A DNA stretch of 64,000 nucleotides from positions 52,991,917 to 53,055,916 of the forward strand of contig CM041297.1 in the NCBI GenBank assembly GCA_023052935.1. Reading direction: 5' to 3'. Under the pieces are notes generated by a model. The model did no database searches and was not told where the DNA came from. It saw nothing but the letters and a program-made list of their open reading frames with translations. Origin of the DNA: Piezodorus guildinii. Its lineage: Eukaryota > Arthropoda > Insecta > Hemiptera > Pentatomidae. The translations under genes and the position numbers were made by a program. Below are positions 34,034 to 45,324 of this stretch, piece by piece; position 1 is the stretch's first letter; each line of letters begins with the position of its first letter.

Positions 34034-34307
34034 TATATAATGTCATCATACTTTTTTTATATTTACATTTTAATTTAAATTGTAATAAATTAGAATTATC
34101 AAATTATTTTATAGTTATTATGATTAACCTGTTATGTTTTTTCTCTTCATTCATACATAAATGTTAATGCTACGTTTCAACGTGTTGATGTCTATAGGTA
34201 AATCATAAATAACTGTGAAATAATTTGATAATTTAAATTAATATGTATATATAAAAAAAGTATGACAGTATATTTCACTCATTTAATTTGTATAAATTAT
34301 TTTTAGT

Positions 34308-34338
34308 CTTGAAAATTGAGACAAGACCCCGAAACGTC
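34308..34338 (+). other. Hammerhead-like hairpin remnant, copy 2
   Basis: CTTGAAAATTGAG, loop, ACCCCGAAACGTC: same layout as 229-260 but with a weaker stem. Confidence 0.3.
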
Positions 34339-34464
34339 TATGTAAATAAATTTTTAAATAAATAAATAATGTTATAGATGTAGAGAAAGCTTTTTTAAAT
34401 GTGATTAAATACAATAGAGCTTCCTCAAGTAGAATGAATGAAAAGAAAAACCATTTTAATGTGT

Positions 34465-34539
34465 GCCGACGTTTCGCCCTAAATTTTAGTTCTTCATCAG
34501 GGCTGATGAAGCCGTATACTTTTAGACGAAACGTCGACA
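34465..34539. repeat. Palindromic pair of hammerhead-like motifs
   Basis: The minus strand (34468-34502) reads CTGATGA ... GCGAAACGTCGGC; the plus strand (34503-34536) reads CTGATGA ... ACGAAACGTCGAC. The two motifs face away from a shared centre at GCCCTGATGA/TCATCAGGGC. Stem II is poor in both. Confidence 0.5.
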
Positions 34540-34685
34540 AGCTGTATAATTTTTGTTCTTATTGATGTTTTAAGTTATACGGCAAATTATACTTAAGATA
34601 TTATGTAACTAATGATACTTTCTTTTTTATAATTAATATAGACATTGTATAACCTAATTTAAAAAATATGTTTCATGATAGTTAC

Positions 34686-35033
34686 CGCTTTGGGCTTAAT
34701 TGAATTTTTCTTGACTTGAACTTTCCCAAGTATGCTGTCCATTATGGTAAACCATTTTATGGTAGGAATGTAAGTTTCCCCATCTTCCCCGGTCGTCAGT
34801 TTAGAGATCTCGATCTTCTTCAGCTCCTGAGAATAGGTCGACTGAAGGTTCTTCACCTTCTGTTTCGCCTCTTGCACGCCGAAGCCGTCGATGCCCATTT
34901 CGTTTACGATCTTTGTATAGGCCGCTTCCCTTTGGCTCCTGTTCCGGTAATTGGCGTGATTCGAATCCCAGAGGCACTCGCATTCCTTGTAGAGGCCGAC
35001 GAATTTGACCGTAGTGTCTTCGGACCACCTCAT
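34686..35033 (-). CDS. MADF-domain exon, N-terminus of an insect DNA-binding protein
   Basis: 116 codons, ATG at 35033 with an in-frame TAG 27 nt upstream, which fixes the start. The protein opens MRWSEDTTVKFVGLYKECEC and then LWDSNHANYRNRSQREAAYT, GVQEAKQKVKNLQSTYSQEL, and after a Gly-containing loop IPTIKWFTIMDSIL. This is the MADF (Myb/SANT-like in Adf-1) pattern of conserved aromatic and Trp residues (LW..... Y.+K..+.AW..I; V+.K...L...Y..E; W.. ..M.FL). MADF proteins bind DNA as transcription regulators. The exon ends in phase 0 at GCG|GTAACT. The next plausible exon is 13272-13664, same strand and phase. Confidence 0.88.
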
Positions 35034-35290
35034 GGCTGCTCGGTTAAAGTCTCCGACCTAGCCGATCTTGAGGAACCTGAGAATGGTGAATCCTGAAGGA
35101 CGCAGACGATACCCCAAACGACATTCCACCGGCTCGCCGGATACACTGGTCGAGTTAGGAGTAGAGCGGGAGTGGGGAGAGACGAGTGGTCGGCCTTCCC
35201 GCTAGCTCGACCTCCAGCGATCAGCTATTCTACTCGATTCAGTCTTCACTCGAGCACTGTCTCAACTATCCCTCATGACAGAGTATTAAA
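35034..35290 (-). promoter_or_regulatory. GC-rich 5' flank of the MADF gene
   Basis: A CpG-containing, clearly less AT-rich stretch immediately upstream of the MADF start, against strongly AT-rich neighbours; probably 5' UTR and core promoter. No convincing TATA box picked. Confidence 0.5.
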
Positions 35291-35299
35291 AACCAAAAA

Positions 35300-35869
35300 A
35301 TATATATAATCAACAAAACGTATTTTCAAGGTTAAAATTTCTTTTAGTCACCTGTTGATGTTCAACCGACTGATTTGAGAATATATTATGAAACAAGTTA
35401 TAAATAATATTTAAACATATTCCATATGATTAAAATTTGAAACAAAAGAGATATGATTCAATAAAACAATAAGAAGTTTCTCATTCACTGTGCATTAGAA
35501 TAATTAATCAAGATCATAGAAAGAGGTTATGTTTATCCAAGTGTTTTCTGATAGCAAAGAGAATTAAACGAATTATTCTACTCCTATACAAGTTTATATG
35601 TTCAACTTTATCACTAATCTGTATTATATTAATATCAATCTATATTATTATATAAAGCATTTCTGTAAGTTATTTTTACTTAAATCGTTATTAATTTGAA
35701 GCATACACATTTGTGAATTTAAATAAATTATAATAATTATTTTTTCTTTTGATTTATTCAAGTATAATAATCAAAATAATTATTTTAATCATATTTTTTA
35801 CTTTTATTAGCTTTATGTGTATATTTATAAAAGAAAATATTACTTAAGTTTCTGGTCATAGCAGTGTCT
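35300..35869. other. AT-rich DNA; one block shared with 37.3 kb
   Basis: About 65 bp near 35340-35395 (CCTGTTGATGTTCAACCGAC) recurs at 37310-37365. Otherwise featureless. Confidence 0.4.
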
Positions 35870-36255
35870 AAAAAACGCTGCAAATTATTACACAATGGTT
35901 TATTATTTCCAAATAAAAATATTACGGTATAACTGTTTTTATAGCTGTTGATAGGGAATTAAGTAATATGAAAAGCAATAATTCAAAGAATAATAACATT
36001 TCACTACTGCTGATTTTAAAACCCTATATCTTTGCTCTTTCTTAACCAATTTCAATGATTCTTTTTTCATTTTTTATAATATTTAATTCTCTAACAAAGA
36101 CAACAAATGTATTTATTTATTAATTAGGACAAACGCATTTTTTTTTATTCGTTAATCGGATTCTACGCATCTTGAAAAGTTTATTTTGAGGGAGCTATTT
36201 ATTTATTTATTTTTTGGTCGATTACGAAGGTTCATTATTGAAAATAATAAACCAA
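35870..36255 (-). repeat. Family-A element copy 6, short form
   Basis: Ends AAAAAACGCTGCAAATTATT and GTTCATTATTGAAAATAATA, with GGTCGATTACGAAGG inside the left terminus. Interior of the short type. Confidence 0.8.
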
Positions 36256-36314
36256 AATCATTTATACTAGACTGCGTTACTATTTCATTTTCTTTTCTTT
36301 CCACTATCATTCAA

Positions 36315-36425
36315 ATAAAATTACTTCCATTAAAAAATCCTAGGGCCATCAGGGATTTGAACCCGCGATATTGGACAGAATAGAAGGCTGTTATGCTGGC
36401 CACTACATACAGCTGACCAACCCCT
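36315..36425 (-). mobile_element. SINE-1 head fragment
   Basis: Minus-strand tRNA-like head with B box GGGTTCAAATCCC, followed by the family sequence CCTAGGATTTTTTAATGG. The 3' body is missing. Confidence 0.7.
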
Positions 36426-36429
36426 TTAA

Positions 36430-37370
36430 TCATATTGCGTTTCATATCTGTTTGCGGGTAGGTTCCTATGAAAATTTATTCAATTGTTATTTTTTTTTTT
36501 TTTTTTAATTATTTCAATTGGCTAAAAAATTATTAATTTTAAGAACATAATAGAACATTATTTCCGAATTCTAAAAAAACGCGAGTGATTCAGGTGTAAG
36601 GTTTTACCGGCGAATGTCATTAATTCACATTCAGGTTGCCAAACGTTTGTGACGATGTACAACGATTATGTTTACATATAAGTGATTATGTATATGACTA
36701 CTTCTACTGGTTCGCTGTTGTAAATGTTACAGGATGAAGTCTAGATCGGGCTTTATAAATAACAAAAAGTAACTGATAGTGTATATATATTATAGCCACT
36801 CTTAACATAAGCGTATATAAATTAATACGAAATGCAATATGCGGGTCACAGCTATTATTGTATATTCTGTTGTAAAACTGATTCACATATATACTTTTGT
36901 GTGAAATATATTTATACAATTTTTTAAAATTATAAATCATATTATATTATAAAATTTTAAAAGCCCTTTAAATTATTATTGAAAGAGGTTAAAATCATAG
37001 AAAAAGTACTAGCCAATTTTATAAGTGTTTAATAATATCTTCATTATATGTAGTTTAAACTAAGTTCATATTTATTATATTTTATGTTATTATATTTTAT
37101 ATTATATTGTCCTTATAATCTCAGTTTATTCAAGGACAACGTAATTACATTGACTAACTCAATATCCACTTAAGAGCAATTATAATGACTTTAAATAATA
37201 ATAATATAAAAAGAAAAATAATAATATGCTTTAAGACAGTTAAGTCAGTACTTAATGAAAATATTTTTAGAATGAAAATAGATATTGTTTTTTTCTCTAA
37301 AATTACTTTTAAACACCTGTTGATGTTCAACCGACGGATTTGAGAATTTATTATGAAACAAGTCCTCGGT
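36430..37370. other. AT-rich DNA, no features recognised
   Basis: Apart from the block shared with 35.3 kb nothing is identified. Confidence 0.4.
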
Positions 37371-37500
37371 TGTTTCATCCTTCGAAAGGGATGTAAAAAG
37401 ATATGAATTTGGCTGAAAAAAATTTGATAGGGCCTTTTTCCAGTTTTGAACCCAAAACTTGGGCATGATTGGCAACTATTCCTTAGTGCTATGTTTTATA
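37370..37500. repeat. Diverged SINE-1-like segment
   Basis: TTCATCCTTCGAAAGGGATG on plus resembles the SINE-1 body, while a TTTTGGGTTCAAAACTGG B-box-like head lies on minus; mosaic. Confidence 0.4.
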
Positions 37501-37523
37501 GAATTAAATTCTCTACAAAATGA

Positions 37524-37708
37524 AAAAAAGAATTATTGAAATTGGTTCAGATCTAGCAGTAATATAGCGTTTTGAAATTAGCAATGGTGATGTACTATTT
37601 TCCTTTGGATTATTTATTGCTTTTCATATTAGTTAATTGCGTGTTAACAGTTATATCCTAATATAGCTATTTGGAAATAATAAACGAATGTGTAATAATT
37701 TGCAGCTT
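37524..37708 (+). repeat. Family-A right end, copy 7
   Basis: GCGTTTTGAAATTAGCAATG interior and the right terminus GGAAATAATAAACGAATGTG, AATAATTTGCAGC, followed by a T run. Confidence 0.7.
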
Positions 37709-37739
37709 TTTTTTTTTTTTTTTTTTTTTTTCTATTTGC

Positions 37740-39240
37740 CCATCACTATATCTAACACTCCGAAAACTTCAACGATTTACGATTGATATTTGCGGTTTAG
37801 GGTTATCACGTTCACGCTAGGTTTGGGTTACTTTACTCAGTAGGAACATGTCGAATCTGCTGAAGCAGAGATCAAGTGCCTGAGGAAGTCCGAAATCAGG
37901 ATTCTAGCCTACAACCTTTTGTTATGTGTTTGTAATCAGATGATATTTGGATCAGTGTTGGCATGCTCTTCAAGGCTAACCCGACGCTCCTCGATATATA
38001 GCAAGTTTCAGGGCTGCGTAATATGCACGCATATGGTCTTGTATGCTTTTGGTGAGCAGCCAGCGGTCATGTCAGCTGTTCTGTCTCAGCTGTAATTTGG
38101 TGATTAGTCCTGCTACTCTTAGTATATTGATGATAGTAGGTAGTACTTCGTCCACGAGAGTTTTAAAGGCACATAATATATTATTTATAAGCTTACCCTT
38201 TAACAGAATATGATTAACTTAGTGTTCCCCCAACGATAAGATTTCATGATGGGGCTCCAGGAATTAATCTCCAGAGGAAACTTGGTCATGGAATTCAGCC
38301 TCACCCTCGATGTACTTGTCCTGTCCAGTGGGGAGAGGATACACAGGACTTCAATTTTGTAACACGAACCTCGAAAAGCGAAGGTAAGGGAACATACTCC
38401 GGGGGATTCCTTTGCGTACCATAGGTACTTGGTTGAAACACGTTGCTTTTACAGTTAAATCAGGTTAGTTACCAGATGAAAACAAATTGAAGTAGAAATA
38501 TGAGCTATGGAGGTAGGATGAGCATAAGGCCAGAAACCAAAGATGGGGCTATCCAAAGAAAAACAGGAGCACTTAGATATTCTGTTAAAAGTGCGCAGGA
38601 AAATATATAAGATAAGAGCAGGAGACAACCTGTGTTGCTGCTGTTCGATATTAACACAACCTGTAGCAGTGCCACTTGGAACTCAATAAATTTCAATACA
38701 CCTTTAGATACTTAAATGTCTTAGCTAGGAGGACCTGCAGGAAATTTGGATTTAATGTGTGATTTAGTTGCTATAAAGGAAGGATTCCCTTATAGATCAT
38801 TTATCTGGAGTGGTGTTTCTAAAATAGCAGTGCTGGAATAAAAGGTACCTACACCTGAAAAAACCCCAAAAAACAATGAGGATGGTAGGCATCTTCAAAT
38901 ATACTAGTCTTCGTGATATTGAGAGGAACGACGAATGGCTTCACCTGTGAAAGGAGATGTTTTCTGGAGCATATACATCAGCACTTGCCATATCTTATGA
39001 AGCAGTATTGCGAATTCTATCTCCTACCTGAAACCAGAATCTATGGCAACGACTTGAATATCGTTTACATTGAATAGCGAAATTCAACGAACGGCTTTTC
39101 TGTGACTAAAACAGTTATTTCTCCAACTCCCGGCAACATTAAGAAGAGAAGTGGGCACTCTTATAATCCCTCACAGGCCATTGAGGCTTTAGAGCCAAGC
39201 TTCGTGCGCTTGGAAAGGAAGAAATAAAACATTTGCATAA
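37740..39240. other. Less AT-rich region of unknown origin
   Basis: 1.5 kb with higher GC than its surroundings but stops in every frame. Possibly a decayed retroelement or host pseudogene; no motif recognised. Confidence 0.3.
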
Positions 39241-39900
39241 TTCTTTTAATTAGAAATAATCATCACATAATTATGCAAAAATTATGTAGTGTCTAAACAA
39301 AATTAGCTTTGCAAATTAAAATATATGCATTTGGGATTCTAAGAGGATTGGGTTTACGATTTTCTAAACCTATTTTACTTAATTATCTTTAAAAAATAAA
39401 TAAATATAATGCATTTAATAGACAACATGGAGACAGCTATGATTTGGTTTTAAATAGAAACTATTGACTAGAACTTAGCACATTTCAACGTGGGAGTAAG
39501 AACCGGTTCTATTTTGGAAAAAGAATCCTTTTTTACAGTTAGCTTTCTGGGCTCCAAAACGTCTTTTGTGGTTTCAACATATCTACCTTAGCAGAGAGGG
39601 CACCGTTCAATGAAATGTTTTTAAATTGGTTGGAGCACCCAAAAATTTCATTGAAAAGCTATGTTTACTTTCAAATTGTAAAATACAGTAAATTTAATTA
39701 AGAGACGTTTGTTTCGATAAAATTTTTCTTTTTTGTTCCTTCATTATAGAATTGGGCCATAACCACTTATTTTTTCATTATTTTATTTTTTAGTCAGTAC
39801 AAGTTTTACACGCAATGTTCAGATATAGAATGTCTAGAAAGTCAGCACGGGAACTGAATGCTAAACCATGAATGGGAACCATGCACTGTTATAAATTTAA
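39241..39900. other. AT-rich DNA, no features recognised
   Basis: Nothing coding or repetitive recognised. Confidence 0.35.
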
Positions 39901-39904
39901 AAAT

Positions 39905-40090
39905 AATTGGGGATCACCTGTAGCATTGTGGCTAGCATAATCAGCCTTCTATGCCAAAGGTCAAAGGTTGAAACCCGTAAGTGGTCCTAGGATTTTTTCA
40001 TGGGAGTAAAGAATCCTTATTTACGCCGTTCTTCGGAGGGAACGTAAAAAGGTAGTCCCGAGCCTGTGCGATGTCAGGTACTCAATAAAG
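39905..40090 (+). mobile_element. SINE-1, 3'-truncated
   Basis: Head (GATCACCTGTAGCATTGTGG, B box GGTTGAAACCC) and body (GCCGTTCTTCGGAGGGA, GCGATGTCAGGTACTC) stop where Harbinger-MITE sequence begins at about 40090. Confidence 0.82.
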
Positions 40091-40370
40091 ATATTATAAT
40101 AAATATTCAACATATTATAATAAATTAGAAAATTACCGAATTTTCTATATTACTTCATCATTTATTTTTATTTACCTTTTATTATAACAATGTTTAATTT
40201 CTTAAGATCGGGTTTCTACATTTAAAAAAACATGTTTTCATGATATGTATATTACACTTGTTTGTTTTGAAAAAACTTTATCATTCAGTTTTTTTTATCT
40301 TTTTAAATATTTAATGATATTATAAGATTTTTCTAAAAGTAATATTTAATCTCATTATCCAAATTTGAAG
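40090..40370 (-). mobile_element. Interior fragment of the 2.1-kb-locus Harbinger MITE family
   Basis: Reverse-oriented match to 2215-2480 (GAAAATTACCGAATTTTCTA, TTACACTTGTTTGTTTTGA, AATCTCATTATCCAAATTTG). Terminal repeats are not preserved. Confidence 0.7.
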
Positions 40371-40451
40371 AATGTGCCTAAAGTGCTTAAATAGTTTACA
40401 TATCCCACTTACTCAATCTAGTGCTGATTTAAAATCCATTGATAATTTTTT

Positions 40452-40615
40452 TCCAGAAAAAAATCTAAGTTTAAGTCGATTTTTGCTGGTACGATTCCAA
40501 CTCCAGACAACCTTGGCTGGAGAACGCCTACTAGTTATGCATTTCATGGATATTCAAGGGAAATGTGGCCCAATAATATTATAACTATGTTTATTTTTCT
40601 TATTAAAAACAATTA
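40452..40615 (+). pseudogene. Orphan exon-like sequence after a good 3' splice site
   Basis: TTTTTTTCCAG is followed by an open frame reading KKSKFKSIFAGTIPTPDNLG, then WRTPTSYAFHGYSREMWPNN, ending at TAA near 40614. The composition looks protein-like, but I cannot name a family and no partner exon was found. Confidence 0.3.
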
Positions 40616-40619
40616 ATGT

Positions 40620-41395
40620 TATCAGTATGCCGTTTGAAGAGAAACAATGATAGTAAATTGAACCATTTTATTAAAATTATGTTATCCGCTCCTTACAAAA
40701 ATCTAGAATTCACATCCCTAATATCAAAGGGCTTTCAAACACCACGTGGCCTTTGGGACTGGTTCAGTACCTGGAGATAGTTCAAAGTATTGTCCAATGA
40801 ACCCAGCTGTTATTTACAAGTATACCTGTCCTTCCTGAAAGCCTAATCTTTTCTTGGGTCTGTTCAGGTCCGCAAGTGAAAAATTTAAATAATTTTTACA
40901 TCTTAAAATATTTTTTAGCTTTGAAAAATTATTGAAACAAACATTTTTTTTTCTTCGTCTTTTTTTCAATTTAATTTTTTTTTTTCAAAAAGTAAACATT
41001 CACAAGCCAAAACTGTCAATTCAAATATGCCGTACTACTTCGACTTGGCTTGCACGTGGTTTGTGTTCGATTGGGTTAATGCTCTATTCATTTATTTATA
41101 AAAGTAATATAGATTTATTTTATATTTTTTGATTGTTTCTTTTTTATTGTAAAAATTGTTCAAACCGAGAGTAGCAACCTAAAAAAGTTTGTTTGCCGAA
41201 ACTGTAGCGTTTCGCTAGATAGTTTTATTGTTCAAGCGTTTGTAACCTTTGCCAAATTCAGTAGAATGGGATTTTAACGACATACAGCCTTATAAGGTAT
41301 AGTAATCATTCTTAATTAATTTGTAATTAAATGAATAGTTGCATGTACTCATCTCTAACATGGGAGAAAACCGCTACCCTTAAAAAAAAAATATT
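40620..41395. other. AT-rich DNA, no features recognised
   Basis: Nothing coding or repetitive recognised. Confidence 0.35.
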
Positions 41396-41397
41396 AT

Positions 41398-41695
41398 TTT
41401 CTTGATGAACCTTTGTAAATAACTTAGAAAAACAAAATAGACATAGAATAAAAAAAAAAATCTGTCTTTCCGCCGTACGAATTTAGGGATTCCAAATGTC
41501 TGGATCGTCAACGGTCTTCGGAAATAAACTGACGGAGTGGCAGGTTCGACTTTATTTGTCTATTCGATTAATTAAATACTAAACATATTAGCATTCAGTA
41601 GTAATAGGCTTACAAAGCTATTTAATATTAAAAATAATTATTACCATAATAAAATCGTTAGGAAATAATAAACCATTGAGTAATAAATATTCAGT
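41398..41695 (+). repeat. Family-A element copy 8, degraded
   Basis: GATGAACCTTTGTAAATAAC left-type sequence, CCGCCGTACGAATTTAGG interior and GGAAATAATAAACCATTGAG right end. Confidence 0.6.
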
Positions 41696-42030
41696 TTAAA
41701 TATAGATGTATAATATACCGTTGGATAGCTAAAGATTTTGGAAAAAATATTATCTAATACACGAAATTGTAAAGGTCAATGGAGAGTGATGAAAATCTGA
41801 TAAAACTAACTGATTGTTGTAGATAAAAATATAATAGATTATTTAATAAAATAACATGTTTCTATCGAAATTCAATTAATTTAATTTCAATTAATTAATT
41901 CAATTAATTCTTTAACATTTTATTTTTATCTCTAAATGTATTTAAAAATTCTTAAATTAATTTTAACAACGGAGGTAGTTGAAATTCGTCTGTTGCACGC
42001 ATCAGATTGTTATATTTATAAATTTTTTCT
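41695..42030. repeat. Family-C dispersed repeat
   Basis: Aligns with 45785-46050: ATGTATAATATACC, GCTAAAGATTTT, AACAACGGAGGTAGTTGAAA and the end GTTGCACGCATCAGA. Confidence 0.6.
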
Positions 42031-42566
42031 TTTCCATATTGCCCTTGATTGCATGCCGTAGAATGGTCCATATATATATGAAAAATAAATACAATTTATT
42101 GGATTTCTTCCAATATAGTTAGAAGACAATATAAAATGCCTTGGTTTTAAATTTTAAAAATTCTAATAAATTATGTTACTAATGAGTAATTAAAAGATAA
42201 AATTATCTTACAACAAAATGTTTGCTTACCAAAATAAATACCAATTTTGTTCCATTCACTCGAAGAGGCAATGTTTTTACAGGAATTATTTTTAGAAGTG
42301 ACTGTTGATAGTTGTGAGTAAAATATACAAGCAATTGGACTGACCGAGCTACATTAAAATTCGTCATCTAAATTTTTAAAAGTCAAACTATGTTGATATT
42401 TTTTTTCACCGCATGTTTTTTCTAAACCGTAAGCTTGAGAGAAAAAATCATTTGATATGTTCTTCAAATTCTTACATATCTATTAAATTTTGGTCCAAAA
42501 CAAGACGTAACAAAACTGCAAGAATTGTAGACATACATTTTTTTTTTTTTCAAACCTCCAATATTA

Positions 42567-43789
42567 GAGGAGAGTAAGTAAATATCGGCTAGTGCTTTAA
42601 TATGGGCTAGTAACAATTCTGGAAAACCTTCACTCGAAAGAAGTTACAAATGATGATCGTCTATCACATTCATTCGCTCTAACATCGCAGTCTAATTCTC
42701 ATCATTCAAGCGCGAGATGTCGCCTGTGTCGGTCATACTGCAGCTAGTTGCCGCTGTCCAAAAATTGTCTGCGGTACGTATCAATGTGTTGTTTAATTAA
42801 TGAAAATTAGGTCTAACTACTGTAACTATGTGTTTTATTGCAGAATATTAGTATAATTGTGTGATTTTTGGTCGATTTATTGCTTCCTATATATGATTTG
42901 TTAACTACACGATCAAGTTGATTTTAGTAAACAATTTTAAATATGGGCTATGACTATGGTCTTGAATATGGGCTAGCCCAGGAAGAGAGGCCACTGACAC
43001 TGCCGATGCAGCGTTTATGTTTGTTTTTTTTAAAACTTTTTTCGAAAACGCAGCTGGAGAACTGTGGTCAGATGTTTAATGTGTTACAAGCTCTGGGCAC
43101 ATAATGACTGTGCTAGTTTGATACCTGGATATGTGATTTTTTTAAGTAAATTATGTGATTCCATCTACCGAAGTAATTTGATCTCTTATAAGATAAATAT
43201 TTATAATTATAATTTTGTACAAAATATCATAAGTTTCTACTTTTAGCTCATATTTGACTATCTGTTCCATATTTAGCTTCTATTTTGATATTTTTTTTAA
43301 TGCTCAATTTAATAATATATTATAATATTAAGAACATCAGATTGTTACTTAGCTCGTTAAAAATGTATGTGTCACTATTTTGACGTCAATGGATGGTTAA
43401 TTTTTTAATAATGTTTGTGGCTATTGCGCCCTAGCTCGGCCTGCACTGGGATTTATTGGACTCCCCTTTTCCCTCTACAATTGGAGGAAAAGGGTCAGTC
43501 TGGGGTTCCTTTAGCAGTTTGTAAATATTGTATATAGTTATGATTGTGCGTATGGTGTCAATGTATTTCTTACTTCTTTATTTCATTTATTTGTATTTAT
43601 CTCAATTATAGGTTGTTTTTTTAGTATGTATCTGTCTGTATAAATTGTGTGAATGTGGTCTCATATCAATATTACTATTGTTTATTTAGAAACAAATTGT
43701 AATTGTATATCAATAAATAAATAACAAAAATTTATTAGTTTTTTATTTCTGAGCCAAATACATGAGGCCCATATTCGGTTATTCTCCTC
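42567..43789. mobile_element. Candidate DNA transposon with PHD-like fragment, 1.2 kb
   Basis: Imperfect inverted ends: GAGGAGAGTAAGTAAATATC at 42567 and the complement of GAGGAGAATAACCGAATATG ending 43789 (18 of 23 match). The terminal motif AATATSGGCTA recurs internally near 42582, 42602, 42943 and 42967. A plus-strand frame near 43050 reads RSWRTVVRCLMCYKLWAHND then CASL and a later LCD, a C-x2-C-x4-WAH-x2-C pattern like the PHD-type tail of some insect DDE transposases. Family assignment is tentative. Confidence 0.4.
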
Positions 43790-43799
43790 TTTATAAAAC

Positions 43800-45010
43800 A
43801 ATAAATACGATATTAAAATTATTTACACATAGATAAGTGACTTCCTATTACCCGAAGGTATTTTAAGGTTTTAGCTTGTGAGGTGTATGCCCTTTTTAAA
43901 AATTTTGGGTTTCTTGGCATATATTTATACAAATATATAATAAGGAGGAATAATGTAGATACACATAGGATTTTTGATAGGATGGGGAAGGGCGAAACAG
44001 ATTAAAAATCTGGCTATGTGTGTAGTAAATGGGGATAAGTGTGTCGAAATTATAAGTTTTATAGTAAGTATAATATTCAAATACTCATAAATTTCAAAAT
44101 TAAGAACGCGCTTGAAAGTAAAAACAATACAAAAAAACTTGTTACCCTATTACTGTATTTTACTTTTTCATATTTTATTTTGATCTGTCCCAACAGTCAA
44201 CAGGGAAGGCTTGTACAATGGTTGGAGAATGGAATGCAAGTGCAATACCCATCCCAGACGGTTCTGAATTAAGGTCTGCAAAGCCTTTTTTTTTTTTTTT
44301 TTTTTTGCAACATTCACAGTACGAGTATAAAGTGGCTCTTCGGGCCTATAGTTTTTTTAAATATAAAATTTCAGTTTTGTACGACTTTTTGTTTTGGCGC
44401 TAGACTTCTCGCATACGGACACACACACACTTCACACGAATATTTTCATGAATAGGTAATTGATAGTAAAAATTATTTGGATCGCCAAAAAAAAAATTAC
44501 TTTTTTTTAAATATGTCTTGCCTTAAAGTTCATGATGCGATGTTGTTGGAAATATAAGCTAGCTCAGGAAGAAGTTATAAATCGACCAAATGGGTGATCG
44601 GGTGAAATTGGCCATATACCTAAATAAAACAATAATAAAATAGTTTCCTGGTGCAGCATTCAACTATCAAACCATTTATAAAATTAATAACAATAGATCG
44701 TAATGTATCAACAATACACATTCAATCATTATTATTATAAAATTTAATGAAACTGGAGATATATATGAAAACAACCAAAATAGTCAAAAACTGGGCAACA
44801 CGAAGAACATGGCCATTGTCTTGTAAGTTTCAATTATGTAAGATATATATTATAATTCTGTCAGAAGGTAAAATAATATAAGCCATTTTTTCTAGAAATG
44901 AGAGATTTTCACATTCTGGAGTGTCATAGGTTTATGCTTAGAATGTGGCAATTTGTCGTTAGTGTTTCTCTTTCAGATTAAGAGTAGATAATAATGCAAT
45001 AGATTATTTA
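43800..45010. other. AT-rich DNA, no features recognised
   Basis: Includes a T run near 44290 and a short CA tract near 44420. Confidence 0.4.
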
Positions 45011-45324
45011 ACAAAACATATGTTTATTGTTTGTTTATTTATTTAACGTCACTTTATGCTACATGGCTAATCGGACGTGCTACAGGTGGATTCCTAAATT
45101 TTGCCTATCCAGGTTTTATTAGGATAGGATCTTTAACGAGTAACTGACATCGCACAGGCTCGGAATAATCTTTTAACGTTCCCCTCCAAAGGACGGCATA
45201 ACTAAGGATTTTTTACTCCCATTAAAAAATCCTAGGACCACCTGCGGGTTTGAACCCGTGACCTTTGGCATAGGAGGCTGTTAGCTAACCACCTATCTAC
45301 AAGTGATCCCACAAAACATATGTT
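45011..45324 (-). mobile_element. Full-length SINE-1, 286 bp, 14-bp TSD
   Basis: 45025-45310 is flanked by ACAAAACATATGTT on both sides (45011-45024 and 45311-45324). Reading minus: tRNA-like head with B box GGGTTCAAACCCG, CCTAGGATTTTTTAATGG, the CCGTCCTTTGGAGGGGAACG body, CCTGGATAGGCAAAATTTAG and tail GACGTTAAATAAATAAAC. This is the reference copy of the family here. Confidence 0.93.

Noticed and set aside
34716..35096. 126-codon plus-strand frame
   Set aside because: Antisense shadow of the MADF exon, whose minus frame has a clear domain, start and splice donor.
35330..37370. Possible LTR pair (shared block at 35.34 and 37.31 kb)
   Set aside because: Only about 65 bp is shared, there is no primer-binding site or polypurine tract and nothing coding between.
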